58,161 nucleotides of DNA from an uncultured Prevotellaceae bacterium (GTDB taxonomy: Bacteria; Bacteroidota; Bacteroidia; Bacteroidales; Bacteroidaceae). Of this stretch, positions 34,688-45,050 are shown one piece after another (within the stretch, counting starts at the first letter, position 1; each line of letters begins with the position of its first letter). A program made the translations under genes and the position numbers. The DNA lies in contig CACYPF010000010.1 in NCBI GenBank assembly GCA_902776195.1, forward strand, positions 1 through 58,161, in the 5' to 3' direction. Under the pieces are notes generated by a model. The model was not told where the DNA came from, did no database searches, and saw only the letters and a program-made list of their open reading frames with translations.

Positions 34688-34719
34688 TTTGGTAGTTGGG
34701 TGAAAATAGTGTAATTTTG
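34688..34719 (+). promoter_or_regulatory. Perfect Bacteroidota promoter of the leu-btu gene string
   Basis: TTTG (34688-34691), exactly 20 nt, then TAATTTTG (34712-34719). The predicted start is near 34725, so the leader before leuA (34770) is only about 45 nt. That leaves no room for a T-box, cobalamin riboswitch or leucine attenuator. It lies back to back with the minus-strand promoter at 34641-34672. Confidence 0.82.
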
Positions 34720-34769
34720 CAACCAATTTAATAGGAAAAGGAATAACATTATTTAGTATAAGGAAGACT

Positions 34770-36266
34770 ATGAGTGACAGATTGTTTATTTTCGATACAA
34801 CACTCCGTGACGGCGAGCAAGTCCCCGGATGTCAGTTGAATACGGTGGAAAAGATTCAGGTAGCTAAGGCTCTCGAACAGTTGGGTGTTGACGTGATTGA
34901 GTCAGGTTTCCCAATCAGTAGTCCAGGTGACTTTAATTCTGTGATAGAGATATCGAAGGCTGTGACATGGCCAACGATTTGTGCACTGACACGTGCCGTC
35001 GAGAAGGATATCGATGTGGCGTATGAGGCATTGGTATATGCCAAGCACAAGCGTATCCACACAGGTATCGGAACCTCAGACTCACATATTAAGTATAAGT
35101 TCAACTCCACCCGTGAGGAGATTATTGAGCGTGCTGTAAGGGCTACGAAGTATGCCAAGAAATATGTGGAGGATGTGGAGTTCTACTGTGAGGATGCCGG
35201 ACGTACGGAGAATGAATATCTGGCACGTGTCGTGGAAGCTGTTATCAAGGCTGGTGCCACTGTAGTGAATATCCCAGACACTACCGGTTACTGTCTTCCT
35301 CAGGAGTACTATGAGAAAATCAAATATCTTAAAGAGCATGTGGATTGTATCGACAAAGCGATAATCTCCACACACTGTCATAACGACCTCGGTATGGCTA
35401 CCGCCAACACTTTCAATGGTGTGATGGCTGGTGCCCGTCAGGTGGAGGTCACCATCAACGGTATTGGTGAGCGTGCCGGTAACACTTCCTTGGAGGAGAT
35501 TGCCATGATACTCAAATGCCATAAGCATCTGGGCATTGATACCAATATCAACACCACCAAGATTTATCCTACGAGCCGTATGGTGTCGAGTCTTATGAAT
35601 ATGCCTGTACAGCCTAACAAGGCTATTGTCGGACGTAATGCCTTTGCCCATTCATCTGGTATCCATCAGGATGGAGTCTTGAAGAATGTGCAGACCTATG
35701 AGATCATCGACCCGAAGGATGTGGGTATCGAGGATAACAGCATCGTATTGACAGCACGCAGTGGTCGTGCCGCCCTGAAATACCGTCTGAGTGTGAATGG
35801 AGTGGAACTGTCTGACGAGAAGCTCGACAAGGTATATGAGAAGTTCCTGCAGTTGGCTGACCAGAAGAAGGAGGTGACCGATGCCGATGTGCTGATGCTC
35901 GCTGGTGCCGACACTGCTGAGGCTCATGCTGTGAAGCTCGATTTCCTGCAGGTTACTACCGGTAAGGGTGTGAAGAGTGTGGCAAGTATCGGTCTTGACA
36001 TTAGCGGTCAGAAGTTTGAGGCTGCCGCCAGCGGTAACGGTCCTGTCGACGCTGCCATCAAGGCTCTGAAGAAGATTATCATCAAGCAGATGACGTTGAA
36101 GGAGTTCACCATACAAGCTATCTCCAAAGGCTCCGACGATGTGGGTAAGGTACACATGCAGGTGGAGTACGACGGAAGTCTGTACTATGGATTCGGTGCT
36201 AACACTGATATCGTAACAGCATCTGTCGAGGCATATATTGACTGTATCAATAAGTTCAAGAGATAA
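34770..36266 (+). CDS. leuA: 2-isopropylmalate synthase
   Basis: The first committed enzyme of leucine synthesis: acetyl-CoA plus 2-ketoisovalerate to 2-isopropylmalate. The HMGL-like TIM barrel begins with TTLRDGEQ (10-17), with the metal-binding '[39 protein letters not shown]'. A LeuA dimer/allosteric domain (about 370-498) is present ('[40 protein letters not shown]'), so leucine feedback is expected. The length of 498 is normal. It starts the gene string and leuC follows after 2 nt. Confidence 0.95.
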   Translation: MSDRLFIFDTTLRDGEQVPGCQLNTVEKIQVAKALEQLGVDVIESGFPISSPGDFNSVIEISKAVTWPTICALTRAVEKDIDVAYEALVYAKHKRIHTGIGTSDSHIKYKFNSTREEIIERAVRATKYAKKYVEDVEFYCEDAGRTENEYLARVVEAVIKAGATVVNIPDTTGYCLPQEYYEKIKYLKEHVDCIDKAIISTHCHNDLGMATANTFNGVMAGARQVEVTINGIGERAGNTSLEEIAMILKCHKHLGIDTNINTTKIYPTSRMVSSLMNMPVQPNKAIVGRNAFAHSSGIHQDGVLKNVQTYEIIDPKDVGIEDNSIVLTARSGRAALKYRLSVNGVELSDEKLDKVYEKFLQLADQKKEVTDADVLMLAGADTAEAHAVKLDFLQVTTGKGVKSVASIGLDISGQKFEAAASGNGPVDAAIKALKKIIIKQMTLKEFTIQAISKGSDDVGKVHMQVEYDGSLYYGFGANTDIVTASVEAYIDCINKFKR

Positions 36267-36268
36267 TT

Positions 36269-37663
36269 ATGAATACACTATTTGATAAAATATGGGACAA
36301 GCATGTCGTCCAGAACATAGAGGACGGTCCCACCCAGTTGTATATCGACCGTATGTATTGCCATGAGGTGACATCGCCGCAGGCTTTCGACGGGATGAGG
36401 GCACGCGGACTGAAGTGCTTCCGTCCTGATCACATCTATTGTATGCCCGACCATAACACACCGACGCACGATCAGGACAAACCTATTGAGGACCCTGTAT
36501 CAGCCAAGCAGGTGAGCACCTTGGCACAGAATGCTAAGGACTTTGGGTTGACTCACTATGGTATGATGAATCAGTCGAACGGTATCATTCATGTGGTAGG
36601 TCCCGAGAAAGGACTCTCCCTGCCAGGTATGACGATTGTGTGTGGTGACTCCCATACCTCTACGCATGGTGCCATGGGTGCCGTTGCTTTCGGTATAGGT
36701 ACCAGTGAGGTGGAGATGGTGATGGCATCACAGTGTATCCTCCAACAAAAACCCAAGTCCATGCGTATCAGTATCAACGGGAAACTTGCCAAAGGGGTGA
36801 CGGCAAAAGATGTCGCTCTCTACCTGATGAGCCAGTTGACGACCTCAGGTGCTACGGGCTATTTCGTGGAGTATAGTGGTGATGTGGTGAAGGACTTGTC
36901 CATGGAGGGACGACTGACACTTTGTAACCTCTCTATCGAGATGGGAGCCCGTGGCGGTTTCGTGGCTCCTGACGAGACAACCTTTAATTATATAAAAGGT
37001 AAGGAGTTTGCTCCCAAGGGTGAGGAATGGGACAAAGCTGTTGCTTATTGGAAGACACTGAAGAGTGGTGACGATGCCGTATTCGACAAGGAACTTGTCT
37101 TTGATGCCAAGGATATCGAGCCCCGTATTACCTACGGAACAAATCCAGGTATGGGTATCGGTATCACAGAGCCGATTCCAGCAAATGCTGCTCAGGCAAA
37201 ATCGCCCGAGCAGGGTTTTGAGAAGGCGCTGAACTATATGGACTTCAAGGCTGGTGAGAAATTACTCGGCAGGAAGATTGACTATGTGTTCCTCGGTGCT
37301 TGTACCAACGGACGTATTGAGGACTTCCGCGCCTTTGCCTCTATCGCAAAAGGTCGTCAGAAAGCTGATAACGTCATCGCATGGCTGGTTCCCGGTTCCT
37401 GGGCTGTTGACCGTCAGATCCGTGAGGAGGGACTTGACAAGATTCTGGAGGCTGCAGGTTTCGAGATTCGTCAACCTGGCTGCTCTGCCTGTCTGGCGAT
37501 GAATGACGACAAGGTTCCCGCCGGCAAGTATTGCGTATCTACCTCTAACCGTAACTTCGAGGGCCGTCAGGGACCAGGCAGTCGTACCATCCTCTGCTCG
37601 CCTTTAGTTGCTGCCGCAGCAGCTGTCACTGGAGTAATCACTGATCCAAGAACATTATTATGA
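36269..37663 (+). CDS. leuC: 3-isopropylmalate dehydratase large subunit
   Basis: An aconitase-family [4Fe-4S] enzyme subunit that, with LeuD, isomerises 2- to 3-isopropylmalate. Cluster ligands are the Cys in [13 protein letters not shown] and the two in GCSACLAMN. '[32 protein letters not shown]' and '[15 protein letters not shown]' are family signatures. The length of 464 is usual for bacterial LeuC. It overlaps leuD by 4 nt. Confidence 0.95.
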   Translation: MNTLFDKIWDKHVVQNIEDGPTQLYIDRMYCHEVTSPQAFDGMRARGLKCFRPDHIYCMPDHNTPTHDQDKPIEDPVSAKQVSTLAQNAKDFGLTHYGMMNQSNGIIHVVGPEKGLSLPGMTIVCGDSHTSTHGAMGAVAFGIGTSEVEMVMASQCILQQKPKSMRISINGKLAKGVTAKDVALYLMSQLTTSGATGYFVEYSGDVVKDLSMEGRLTLCNLSIEMGARGGFVAPDETTFNYIKGKEFAPKGEEWDKAVAYWKTLKSGDDAVFDKELVFDAKDIEPRITYGTNPGMGIGITEPIPANAAQAKSPEQGFEKALNYMDFKAGEKLLGRKIDYVFLGACTNGRIEDFRAFASIAKGRQKADNVIAWLVPGSWAVDRQIREEGLDKILEAAGFEIRQPGCSACLAMNDDKVPAGKYCVSTSNRNFEGRQGPGSRTILCSPLVAAAAAVTGVITDPRTLL

Positions 37664-38256
37664 AACAGAAATTCAACGTTATAACATCTACTTGTGTACC
37701 TCTCCCATTGGAGAATGTAGACACTGACCAGATCATTCCTGCTCGTTTTCTGAAGGCGACCACCCGTGAGGAGAGTTTCTTCGGTGACAATCTTTTCCGC
37801 GACTGGCGTTATCATGCCGACGGTACGGTTAATAAGGACTTTGTGTTGAATGATCCCACCTATGGTGGCTGTATTCTCGTTGCAGGTAAGAACTTTGGTA
37901 ACGGTTCCAGCCGTGAGCATGCCGCATGGGCTATTGCCGGCTATGGCTTCCGTGTGGTCATCAGCTCTTTCTTCGCTGATATCCATAAGAACAACGAGTT
38001 GAATAACTTCGTTCTTCCCGTCGTTGTGTCAGAGGAATTCCTCGCCGAGCTCTTCGAGAGTATCAAGCAGAATCCGAAGATGGAAGTGGAGGTAGACCTT
38101 CCTAACCAGACGGTCACCAACAAAGCGACAGGCAGACAGGAGAAGTTTGAGATTAACAGTTATAAGAAACACTGTCTGATCAATGGATTGGACGATATCG
38201 ATTTCCTAATAGAGAATAAGGAGAAAATCGAGCAATGGGAACAGCAGAACGCATAA
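37660..38256 (+). CDS. leuD: 3-isopropylmalate dehydratase small subunit
   Basis: The swivelling domain that completes the active site of LeuC. The 198 residues show '[14 protein letters not shown]', '[24 protein letters not shown]' and '[16 protein letters not shown]', all typical of LeuD. It overlaps the next gene by 22 nt, which implies coupled translation. Confidence 0.95.
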   Translation: MKQKFNVITSTCVPLPLENVDTDQIIPARFLKATTREESFFGDNLFRDWRYHADGTVNKDFVLNDPTYGGCILVAGKNFGNGSSREHAAWAIAGYGFRVVISSFFADIHKNNELNNFVLPVVVSEEFLAELFESIKQNPKMEVEVDLPNQTVTNKATGRQEKFEINSYKKHCLINGLDDIDFLIENKEKIEQWEQQNA

Positions 38257-39809
38257 ATGCTTCTCAACGTACTCTTCCTTACGTCGAGATAATGGACTCG
38301 ACACTCCGTGATGGCGAACAGACCAACGGGGTGTCGTTTCTGCCTCATGAAAAGCTGATGATGGCACGTATGCTATTAGGTGAGGTCAATGTCGACCGCA
38401 TCGAGGTGGCATCGGCTCGTGTGTCGGAGGGTGAGAAGGAGGCTGTGAGGATGATCTGCCGTTATGCGGAACAGATCGGCAAACTGGAGAAGGTTGAAGT
38501 ACTTGGCTTCGTTGACGGACATGCCTCTGTCGACTGGATTGCTGAATGTGGCGGTAAGGTGATTAATCTGCTTGCCAAAGGCTCCCTCAAACACTGCACC
38601 CATCAGTTGCATAAAACTCCCCAAGAGCATATTGACGATATAAAGGAGACGGTGGAATATGCCTTCTCACAAGGACTGGCTGTCAACCTCTATTTGGAGG
38701 ACTGGAGCAATGGTATGAAGGACTCTCCTGGCTATGTCTATCAGTTGATGGATGAATTAACGTTATTTTCTCCATCCTCCATTAAAAGATTCATGCTTCC
38801 AGATACGTTAGGAGTGATGAATCCCTTACAGGTCATTGAGTATTTCCGTAAGATGATAAAACGGTATCCTGAGACCCATTTCGACTTCCATGCCCATAAC
38901 GACTATGACCTTGCCGTCAGTAACTCGTTAGCTGCAGTCCTGAGTGGTGCCAAAGGACTGCATGTGACTGTCAACGGACTGGGTGAGCGCTGTGGAAACG
39001 CCCCTATGGCAAGTGTGCAGGCTATCCTTAAGGACCAGTTCCATGCCAAGACGGGTATCAAGGAGAACAAGCTCAATGGTATCAGTCGTCTGGTGGAGGG
39101 ATATAGCGGTATTGCGGTGGCCCCCAACCAGCCTATCGTCGGTGAGAATGTGTTTACACAGGTGGCTGGTGTCCATGCTGATGGCGACTCGAAAGATAAG
39201 CTTTATTATAATGAGCTGATGCCTGAACGCTTCGGTCGTAAGCGTGAGTACGCCCTGGGGAAAAACAGCGGTCGTGCGAATATTGCCAAGAACTTGGAAG
39301 AACTGGGGCTTGAGCTAACTCCTGAGCAGACACGCCGTGTCACTCAACGTATCACAGAACTCGGTGATAAGAAGGAGATCGTGACACAGGAAGACTTACC
39401 CTATATCGTCAGTGATGTGCTGAAACATGATGCACCAGAGGATAAGGTAAAACTCATAAGCTACGTTGTCTCAACAGCTTATGGATTGAAACCAGGAGCA
39501 AATATTAAGGTGGAGATCAATGGGAAGCAATATGACGGCAGTGCGGTAGGTGACGGTCAGTATGACGCTTTCGTCAAGGCTTTACGGTATATCTATAAGA
39601 AATATCTCAACCGCACTTTCCCTATCCTTGCCAACTATCAGGTGTCTATTCCTCCCGGTGGACGTACCGATGCCTTGGTGCAGACGGTCATCACCTGGCA
39701 CTATAACAACGGACTCCTCCGTACCCGTGGACTGGATGCCGACCAGACGGAAGCCGCCATCAAAGCAACTTTTAAAATGCTGAATATCGTAGAGAGTAAC
39801 TTAGTATAG
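38235..39809 (+). CDS. Second LeuA-like synthase (isopropylmalate/citramalate synthase type)
   Basis: A 524-residue HMGL-like synthase with a LeuA dimer domain. It has 'IMDSTLRDGEQTNGVSF', the metal motif 'HFDFHAHNDYDLAVSNSL' and 'HVTVNGLGERCGNAPMASV'. The C-terminal allosteric domain (about 390-524) includes 'GQYDAFVKALRYIYKKYL'. It is distinct from the upstream LeuA. Bacteroidota leu operons commonly hold such a second copy. It may use pyruvate (citramalate for isoleucine) rather than ketoisovalerate, but substrate choice cannot be read off with certainty. The first good ATG is inside leuD, and the conserved sequence starts around residue 15. Confidence 0.87.
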   Translation: MGTAERINASQRTLPYVEIMDSTLRDGEQTNGVSFLPHEKLMMARMLLGEVNVDRIEVASARVSEGEKEAVRMICRYAEQIGKLEKVEVLGFVDGHASVDWIAECGGKVINLLAKGSLKHCTHQLHKTPQEHIDDIKETVEYAFSQGLAVNLYLEDWSNGMKDSPGYVYQLMDELTLFSPSSIKRFMLPDTLGVMNPLQVIEYFRKMIKRYPETHFDFHAHNDYDLAVSNSLAAVLSGAKGLHVTVNGLGERCGNAPMASVQAILKDQFHAKTGIKENKLNGISRLVEGYSGIAVAPNQPIVGENVFTQVAGVHADGDSKDKLYYNELMPERFGRKREYALGKNSGRANIAKNLEELGLELTPEQTRRVTQRITELGDKKEIVTQEDLPYIVSDVLKHDAPEDKVKLISYVVSTAYGLKPGANIKVEINGKQYDGSAVGDGQYDAFVKALRYIYKKYLNRTFPILANYQVSIPPGGRTDALVQTVITWHYNNGLLRTRGLDADQTEAAIKATFKMLNIVESNLV

Positions 39810-39811
39810 TC

Positions 39812-41776
39812 ATGTATATGAAGTCACTGATCGCAGTTCTGGTTATGTTAAGTGGTGCTGTCGATGCCTTGGCACAGACAGATACCATTACAGGACGTGT
39901 GCATCAGTTAGAGGAGGTTACTGTCACAGAGACGCTAAGAAAACATACCATCAGCAGCTCATCACCATTGCGTCTGTTAGACCGTCTGGATATGCGGACG
40001 ATGGGGGTGACGGATATTGCTGATGCCATGCACCGTATGCCGGGTATCACCTTGCGTGACTATGGTGGGGCAGGGGGAATGAAGACGGTTTCCGTACGTG
40101 GTTTCGGAGCCAAGCATACAGGGGTGAGCTATGACGGTGTGATGCTCTCGGAATGTCAGAGTGGAGAGATAGACCTCTCCCGTTACTCCTTGGATAATGT
40201 TGAGCACCTCTCTCTGGTCATCGGTGATCATGACGATATCTTTCTGCCTGCCCGTCAGGCATCCACTCCTGCCGTGCTGAATATTCAGACCCTGCGAATG
40301 CCCACAGAGGATGTGAAGCCTCATCTGACCACTCAGGTGAAGTTCGGCTCTTTCGGTTATATCAGTCCTTTCGTCCGTTATGAGCAGAATCTCTCCAACC
40401 GTTTCGCATTCAGTGCGGTAGCTGAGTATATATACGCAGAGAACGACTATCCGTATACTCTACAGAATATGACTGTCAAACAGCATGACCGTCGTACGAA
40501 CAGCCGGATGAACAGCGGTCATGGTGAACTGAACTTCCTGTGGAGCATCAATGCTTTCAACCAGTTGGGCGGTAAGGTCTATTATTATGACAACGACCGT
40601 CAGCTTCCCGGACAGGTACATTATTACACCAACCTCTGCAAAGAGACGTTACGAGACCGTAACTTCTTCGGACAACTGAACTATCAGACCCGTTGGGGCG
40701 ACCGCTTATCCCTGAAATGGTTAGGGAAATTCAACTGGTATTCCTCTTCCTATCGTGACCCTTTATATCAGGGTGGGGTAAACGATGCCGACTATTGGCA
40801 GCGCGAGGCTTATACGGCATTGGCATTGTTATATACCCCCAACAGCAAATGGGCGTTTGACTATTCTGCTGATTATTCCTTCAACAACCTTAACGGCAGT
40901 TCTCAAAGAACAGTGGTAGGACATCCCCGTCGTCATACCGTCCTGCAGTCGGCAACGGCGAAATATAAAGATGACCGCCTGACGGTTCTTGGCAGACTGC
41001 TGTTCTCACTTTACCTGAATGAACCGTCAAGGAATTTCCATCGTCTCTCTCCCTCCGTGTCATTATCCTATCAGCTACTGGAGAATACTGACTGGTATGT
41101 GCGTGTCTCTTATAAGAACATCTTCAGGGCGCCGACGTTCAATGAGAACTATTACTACCACTATGGCAGTCCTGACCTGAAACCGGAGAGTACCCATCAG
41201 GTGAATATCGGTACCACCTATGGCAACGATTTCCTGCAACTGACACTGGACGGCTATTATAACCAGGTCCGTGACAAGATTGTCGCCGTACCCTATAATA
41301 TGTTCGTATGGCGTTGTGTCAATGTGGGGAAAGTAGAGGTGCTGGGTGCGGATGCCACCATCCGTTACGTGCAGCACTTGACGGAGGAGCATTTGTTATC
41401 CCTGACGAGCAGCTACTCCTATCAGAGTGTCAAGGACAAGACCATGGAGGGTACGTCCACCTATGGCAACCAGCTTGCCTATACTCCAGCACATACCTTC
41501 AGCGGCTCGTTGAGTTATGAGAACCCATGGGTTAACCTGGCGGTACATACCACAGGAATGTCCATGCGATGGGCGAATAATGAGCATTATGAGGACACAG
41601 ATATCAATGGTTATCTGGAGTTCGGACTCACTGTCTGGCGGAAGTTCTGTTTTGGCAGTCATCAACTGGAAGGACGCTTCGACTTGAAGAATCTTTTCAA
41701 CCGTCAATATGAACTGGTACGGTTCTACCCCATGCCAGGAAGAAGTTATCAAATGACAATCAATTATAAATTTTAA
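39812..41776 (+). CDS. BtuB-like TonB-dependent receptor
   Basis: A 654-residue outer-membrane transporter. The signal peptide ends GAVDALAQ, the TonB box region is LEEVTVTE and the plug has 'MGVTDIADAMHRMPGITLRDYGGAGGMKTVSVRGFGAKHTGVSYDGV'. The barrel ends in QMTINYKF. It lacks the long N-terminal carboxypeptidase domain of Sus-type receptors, as in BtuB. The downstream BtuG-like protein and BtuF/BtuC-type genes make cobamide import likely; siderophore or haem import is the alternative. It starts 2 nt after the LeuA-like gene, with no promoter or riboswitch between. Confidence 0.82.
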   Translation: MYMKSLIAVLVMLSGAVDALAQTDTITGRVHQLEEVTVTETLRKHTISSSSPLRLLDRLDMRTMGVTDIADAMHRMPGITLRDYGGAGGMKTVSVRGFGAKHTGVSYDGVMLSECQSGEIDLSRYSLDNVEHLSLVIGDHDDIFLPARQASTPAVLNIQTLRMPTEDVKPHLTTQVKFGSFGYISPFVRYEQNLSNRFAFSAVAEYIYAENDYPYTLQNMTVKQHDRRTNSRMNSGHGELNFLWSINAFNQLGGKVYYYDNDRQLPGQVHYYTNLCKETLRDRNFFGQLNYQTRWGDRLSLKWLGKFNWYSSSYRDPLYQGGVNDADYWQREAYTALALLYTPNSKWAFDYSADYSFNNLNGSSQRTVVGHPRRHTVLQSATAKYKDDRLTVLGRLLFSLYLNEPSRNFHRLSPSVSLSYQLLENTDWYVRVSYKNIFRAPTFNENYYYHYGSPDLKPESTHQVNIGTTYGNDFLQLTLDGYYNQVRDKIVAVPYNMFVWRCVNVGKVEVLGADATIRYVQHLTEEHLLSLTSSYSYQSVKDKTMEGTSTYGNQLAYTPAHTFSGSLSYENPWVNLAVHTTGMSMRWANNEHYEDTDINGYLEFGLTVWRKFCFGSHQLEGRFDLKNLFNRQYELVRFYPMPGRSYQMTINYKF

Positions 41777-41778
41777 GG

Positions 41779-42924
41779 ATGAAAATGAAAAAACAATTAT
41801 GGAGTTTGGCAGTGATGAGCGTAGCACTCTTCTCTGCGTGTGTATCAAACAATGACAACAGATCAAACGACCCCTATCCCGTGGTCATGACCAATGGTGT
41901 CTTTGTGATTGGTTCAGGTAATCAGAGTAATAGTATTCCCGGCAGTCTGTCGTATTATGACTATACTTCCCAGACTGCTACAAAAGACATCTTCAGCAGC
42001 TTGAATGGACAGAGTCTGGGCATGACAGCCAATGACGTGCTCCGTTATGGCGATAAGGTCTATGTAGTGGTTGACGGTGAGAATTCTGTATTCGTGCTGA
42101 ATGCGAAGACGTTGCGCCTGCTTCACCGTATCAATATGACAGATATATTAATGTTAGGAGAGGAGAAAGGTGTGAGCCCGCGTCGTGTCACAGCTGACGG
42201 AGATAATATCTATGTCTCCACGTATGGAGGCTATGTTGCTGCTATTGATACCGTCAGCTTCCAGAAGAAAGATGAGTATAAAGCAGGTTCCTATCCCGAG
42301 GGTGTAGCCGTCAACAGAGGATATCTTTATGTGGCAAACTCCGATTATGGAAATGGCAATGCCTCTATCTCGGTGATTAACCTCAGTACCAAAGCCACTA
42401 CGGAGATTAAGAATGAGAATATCCGTAACCCGCAAGAGATTGCCGTGGCAGGCTCTGACATCTATTATCTGGACTGGGGAGCATACGGACCTGCTCCCAC
42501 CTATGCGCAAGAGCATGCTGGTGTATACCTTATCTCAGGTGATAATATCAAGCAGATTATTCCCAATGCAACGGGTATGACCTGCTATAATACCAAGATA
42601 TATACCTTCAACGACCCCTATGGTGCGACCGGAGGAGCCAGCTATACGGTTTATGACATCTATTCTGGTATCTCCATACCCATCGATTTGAAAGACATAG
42701 ACAGCCCTGCTGCTATCGGCATCGACCCGGTAACAGACTATCTGTTTGTTGCCTCCCGCCAGATGGACACCACAGAGTGGGGCACATTCCCCAGCTACAC
42801 CAAGGACGGTTACGTCAACTTCTACGATTCCTCCTTCACCAAGAAAGGCTCGTTCACTTGTGGTGTCGGTCCAACCCGTATCGCTTTCAATACTGGTGTA
42901 GAATACGTAAGAACTAATTATTGA
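41779..42924 (+). CDS. BtuG-like surface beta-propeller lipoprotein
   Basis: A 381-residue protein with lipobox FSAC (Cys21). The body has six to seven repeats of a 40-50-residue beta pattern ('GDKVYVVVDGENSVFVLNAKTLRLLHRIN', 'GDNIYVSTYGGYVAAIDTVSFQKKDEY', 'RGYLYVANSDYGNGNASISVINLSTKAT'), that is, a YncE/DUF5074-like propeller. In Bacteroides the propeller lipoprotein BtuG caps BtuB and binds cobalamin very tightly. This gene has the right place, size and fold to be its equivalent. It lies 2 nt after the receptor. Sequence alone does not prove corrinoid binding. Confidence 0.78.
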   Translation: MKMKKQLWSLAVMSVALFSACVSNNDNRSNDPYPVVMTNGVFVIGSGNQSNSIPGSLSYYDYTSQTATKDIFSSLNGQSLGMTANDVLRYGDKVYVVVDGENSVFVLNAKTLRLLHRINMTDILMLGEEKGVSPRRVTADGDNIYVSTYGGYVAAIDTVSFQKKDEYKAGSYPEGVAVNRGYLYVANSDYGNGNASISVINLSTKATTEIKNENIRNPQEIAVAGSDIYYLDWGAYGPAPTYAQEHAGVYLISGDNIKQIIPNATGMTCYNTKIYTFNDPYGATGGASYTVYDIYSGISIPIDLKDIDSPAAIGIDPVTDYLFVASRQMDTTEWGTFPSYTKDGYVNFYDSSFTKKGSFTCGVGPTRIAFNTGVEYVRTNY

Positions 42925-44045
42925 TGCGTAAACTCCTCCTATTGGGAATAACGGTCGTGTGGCTGTCTTCTTGTGGGAACCGTACTGGTTTCTCACAGGA
43001 AGACGGTGACACGCTGCATCTGAAATACTCCACCTTATTATCTATTGTCCGTCATGACGGCTATACGGAGGTAAACATCCGCAACCCCTGGAAAGAGGGG
43101 ATGCTGTTACATTCCTATATTCTCGTACCCAAAGACGGAGAGATTCCGGAACAGCTGCCACACGGTTCTATTATCCGCACACCGGTTGAGCGTGCCGCCG
43201 TGTTTACCACCGTTCATTGCTCTTTGTTAAACACACTGGGTCATGGTGGAAACATCGTAGCTGTTGCCGACCTGAAATACATCAAGATTCCTTTTGTCCA
43301 AGAGCAGGTGAGGAAGGGCAAGATTGCCGACTGTGGCAATGGGATGAGTCCTGTGGTCGAGAAGATTATGGATGTCAAGCCAGACATCATCATGCTGTCT
43401 CCCTTTGAGAACAGTGGCGGATATGGTAAACTGGAGGATATAGATATTCCTTTGGTGGAGTGTGCGGAATATATGGAGAGCTCCCCGCTGGCACGTGCAG
43501 AATGGATGAAGTTCTATGGGATGCTGTTCGGTGAGGAAGTACAGGCAGACAGTCTGTTTGCGGTCGTCGACGACAACTACCAGCAACTGAAATCGCTGGC
43601 AAGAGATGCGGGTGAGGGACGTTCTGTCCTCATCGACAAGATGGTGGGCTCCGTCTGGTATGTGCCAGGTGGCAAGAGTACCATCGGACAGATGGTGCAG
43701 GATGCCGGAGGTCTTTATCCTTGGGCTGACGATGAGCATAGCGGCAGCCTTTCCCTGCCTTTCGAGACCGTCCTGGAGAAGGGAGGCAGTGCGGAGGTGT
43801 GGCTGTACCGTTACAGCAGTGACCATCTGCAGACCTATCAGGAACTGTTAAGTGAGTATCGTGGCTACCGGCAGTTGCAGCCTTTCGCAGACAGGACCGT
43901 CTATGGCTGTAATGTCGAGAAGACCCTCTTCTATGAGGAGTCGCCATTCCGTCCTGACTGGTTGTTGAGTGATTTCATCCAGATACTCCATCCGGACAAG
44001 AAGCCCCAGTCCCCCTTACGCTATTATCAGAAGCTGAATGAATAA
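42924..44045 (+). CDS. ABC transporter substrate-binding lipoprotein (BtuF/FecB type), first copy
   Basis: A periplasmic binding lipoprotein of 373 residues with lipobox WLSSC (Cys17). The BtuF/FecB fold is recognised by 'RTPVERAAVFTTVHCSLLNTLG', 'PVVEKIMDVKPDIIMLSPFE' and 'DDEHSGSLSLPFETVLEKG'. It hands cobamide, or an iron complex, to the permease. I use the ATG at 42924; the reading frame begins one codon earlier with a TTG. The start overlaps the previous stop by 1 nt. Confidence 0.85.
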   Translation: MRKLLLLGITVVWLSSCGNRTGFSQEDGDTLHLKYSTLLSIVRHDGYTEVNIRNPWKEGMLLHSYILVPKDGEIPEQLPHGSIIRTPVERAAVFTTVHCSLLNTLGHGGNIVAVADLKYIKIPFVQEQVRKGKIADCGNGMSPVVEKIMDVKPDIIMLSPFENSGGYGKLEDIDIPLVECAEYMESSPLARAEWMKFYGMLFGEEVQADSLFAVVDDNYQQLKSLARDAGEGRSVLIDKMVGSVWYVPGGKSTIGQMVQDAGGLYPWADDEHSGSLSLPFETVLEKGGSAEVWLYRYSSDHLQTYQELLSEYRGYRQLQPFADRTVYGCNVEKTLFYEESPFRPDWLLSDFIQILHPDKKPQSPLRYYQKLNE

Positions 44046-45045
44046 AGGAACGTTATACTGCCTCTTGCTGACAATGGTCATCGCACTCCTCTTCATCCTT
44101 AATCTGGTGATGGGGTCTGTCGACATTCCCGTTGGTGACACTCTCCGCATCCTGTTGGGGGAGGAAAGTCAGAGACCCTCATGGCAGTATATCATCCTGC
44201 AGTCACGTCTGCCCCAGGCATTGACGGCAATCCTCTGCGGTGCCTCCCTGGCAGCCAGTGGACTGATGCTGCAGACCGCTTTCCGCAATCCCTTGGCAGG
44301 ACCCAGCATCTTCGGTATCAACAGTGGTGCGGGGTTGGGTGTCGCCTTGGTGATGCTGTTCCTTGGCGGTAGTATCTCTGCTGGGTCTGTCAGTCTCACC
44401 GGTTTTGTCGCTGTCCTGACGGCGGCATTTGTCGGTGCCATGGCAGTGATGGCACTCATCTTCTTCTTCTCTACGATAGTCCGCAACCATGTGATGCTGC
44501 TGATTATCGGTATCATGATCGGCTATATCGCCAACTCAGCCATCTCCCTGCTGAACTTCTTTGCGACAGACGAGGGTGTCCGCTCCTATATGGTATGGGG
44601 ATTAGGCTCCTTTGGCGGGGTGTCGATGAAGATCATGCCGGTCTTCGCTGGTGTCACGCTACTGGGACTGACGGGCAGTCTGTTGCTCATCAAACCTCTG
44701 AATGCCTTGATGTTAGGTGACAGTTATGCCGAGAACTTAGGAGTCAACATCATCCGGACACGCAACTGGCTGTTGATAGTGACGGGCATCCTGACCGCCA
44801 TCACCACCGCTTTCTGCGGTCCCATCGCTTTTATCGGTCTTGCCGTCCCGCATATCACCCGTCTGTTGCTGACGACAGACAACCACCGTTCCCTGTTGCC
44901 TGCGACGATGCTGATGGGTGGTGTGATAGCCTTGTTCTGTAATCTCATCACCATCCTTCCCGGTGAGGACGGGGTCATCCCTTTGAATGCGGTGACACCG
45001 ATGATAGGTGCACCCGTCATCATCTATGTAATCATTAAACGCTGA
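44038..45045 (+). CDS. ABC transporter permease (BtuC/FecCD family), first copy
   Basis: A 335-residue inner-membrane permease with about ten hydrophobic helices. Family motifs are 'RLPQALTAILCGASLAASGLMLQTAFRNPLAGPSIFGINSGAGLGV' in the first third and 'FCGPIAFIGLAVPHITRLLLTTDNHRSLLPATMLMGG', which includes the coupling helix that contacts the ATPase. It overlaps the binding protein by 8 nt. Confidence 0.92.
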   Translation: MNKGTLYCLLLTMVIALLFILNLVMGSVDIPVGDTLRILLGEESQRPSWQYIILQSRLPQALTAILCGASLAASGLMLQTAFRNPLAGPSIFGINSGAGLGVALVMLFLGGSISAGSVSLTGFVAVLTAAFVGAMAVMALIFFFSTIVRNHVMLLIIGIMIGYIANSAISLLNFFATDEGVRSYMVWGLGSFGGVSMKIMPVFAGVTLLGLTGSLLLIKPLNALMLGDSYAENLGVNIIRTRNWLLIVTGILTAITTAFCGPIAFIGLAVPHITRLLLTTDNHRSLLPATMLMGGVIALFCNLITILPGEDGVIPLNAVTPMIGAPVIIYVIIKR

Positions 45046-45050
45046 AAGAA

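Noticed and set aside
39700-39812. A cobalamin riboswitch before the BtuB-like gene.
   Set aside because: The receptor start is 2 nt after the previous stop; upstream bases are coding sequence for the LeuA-like protein, with no B12-box motif that I can see.
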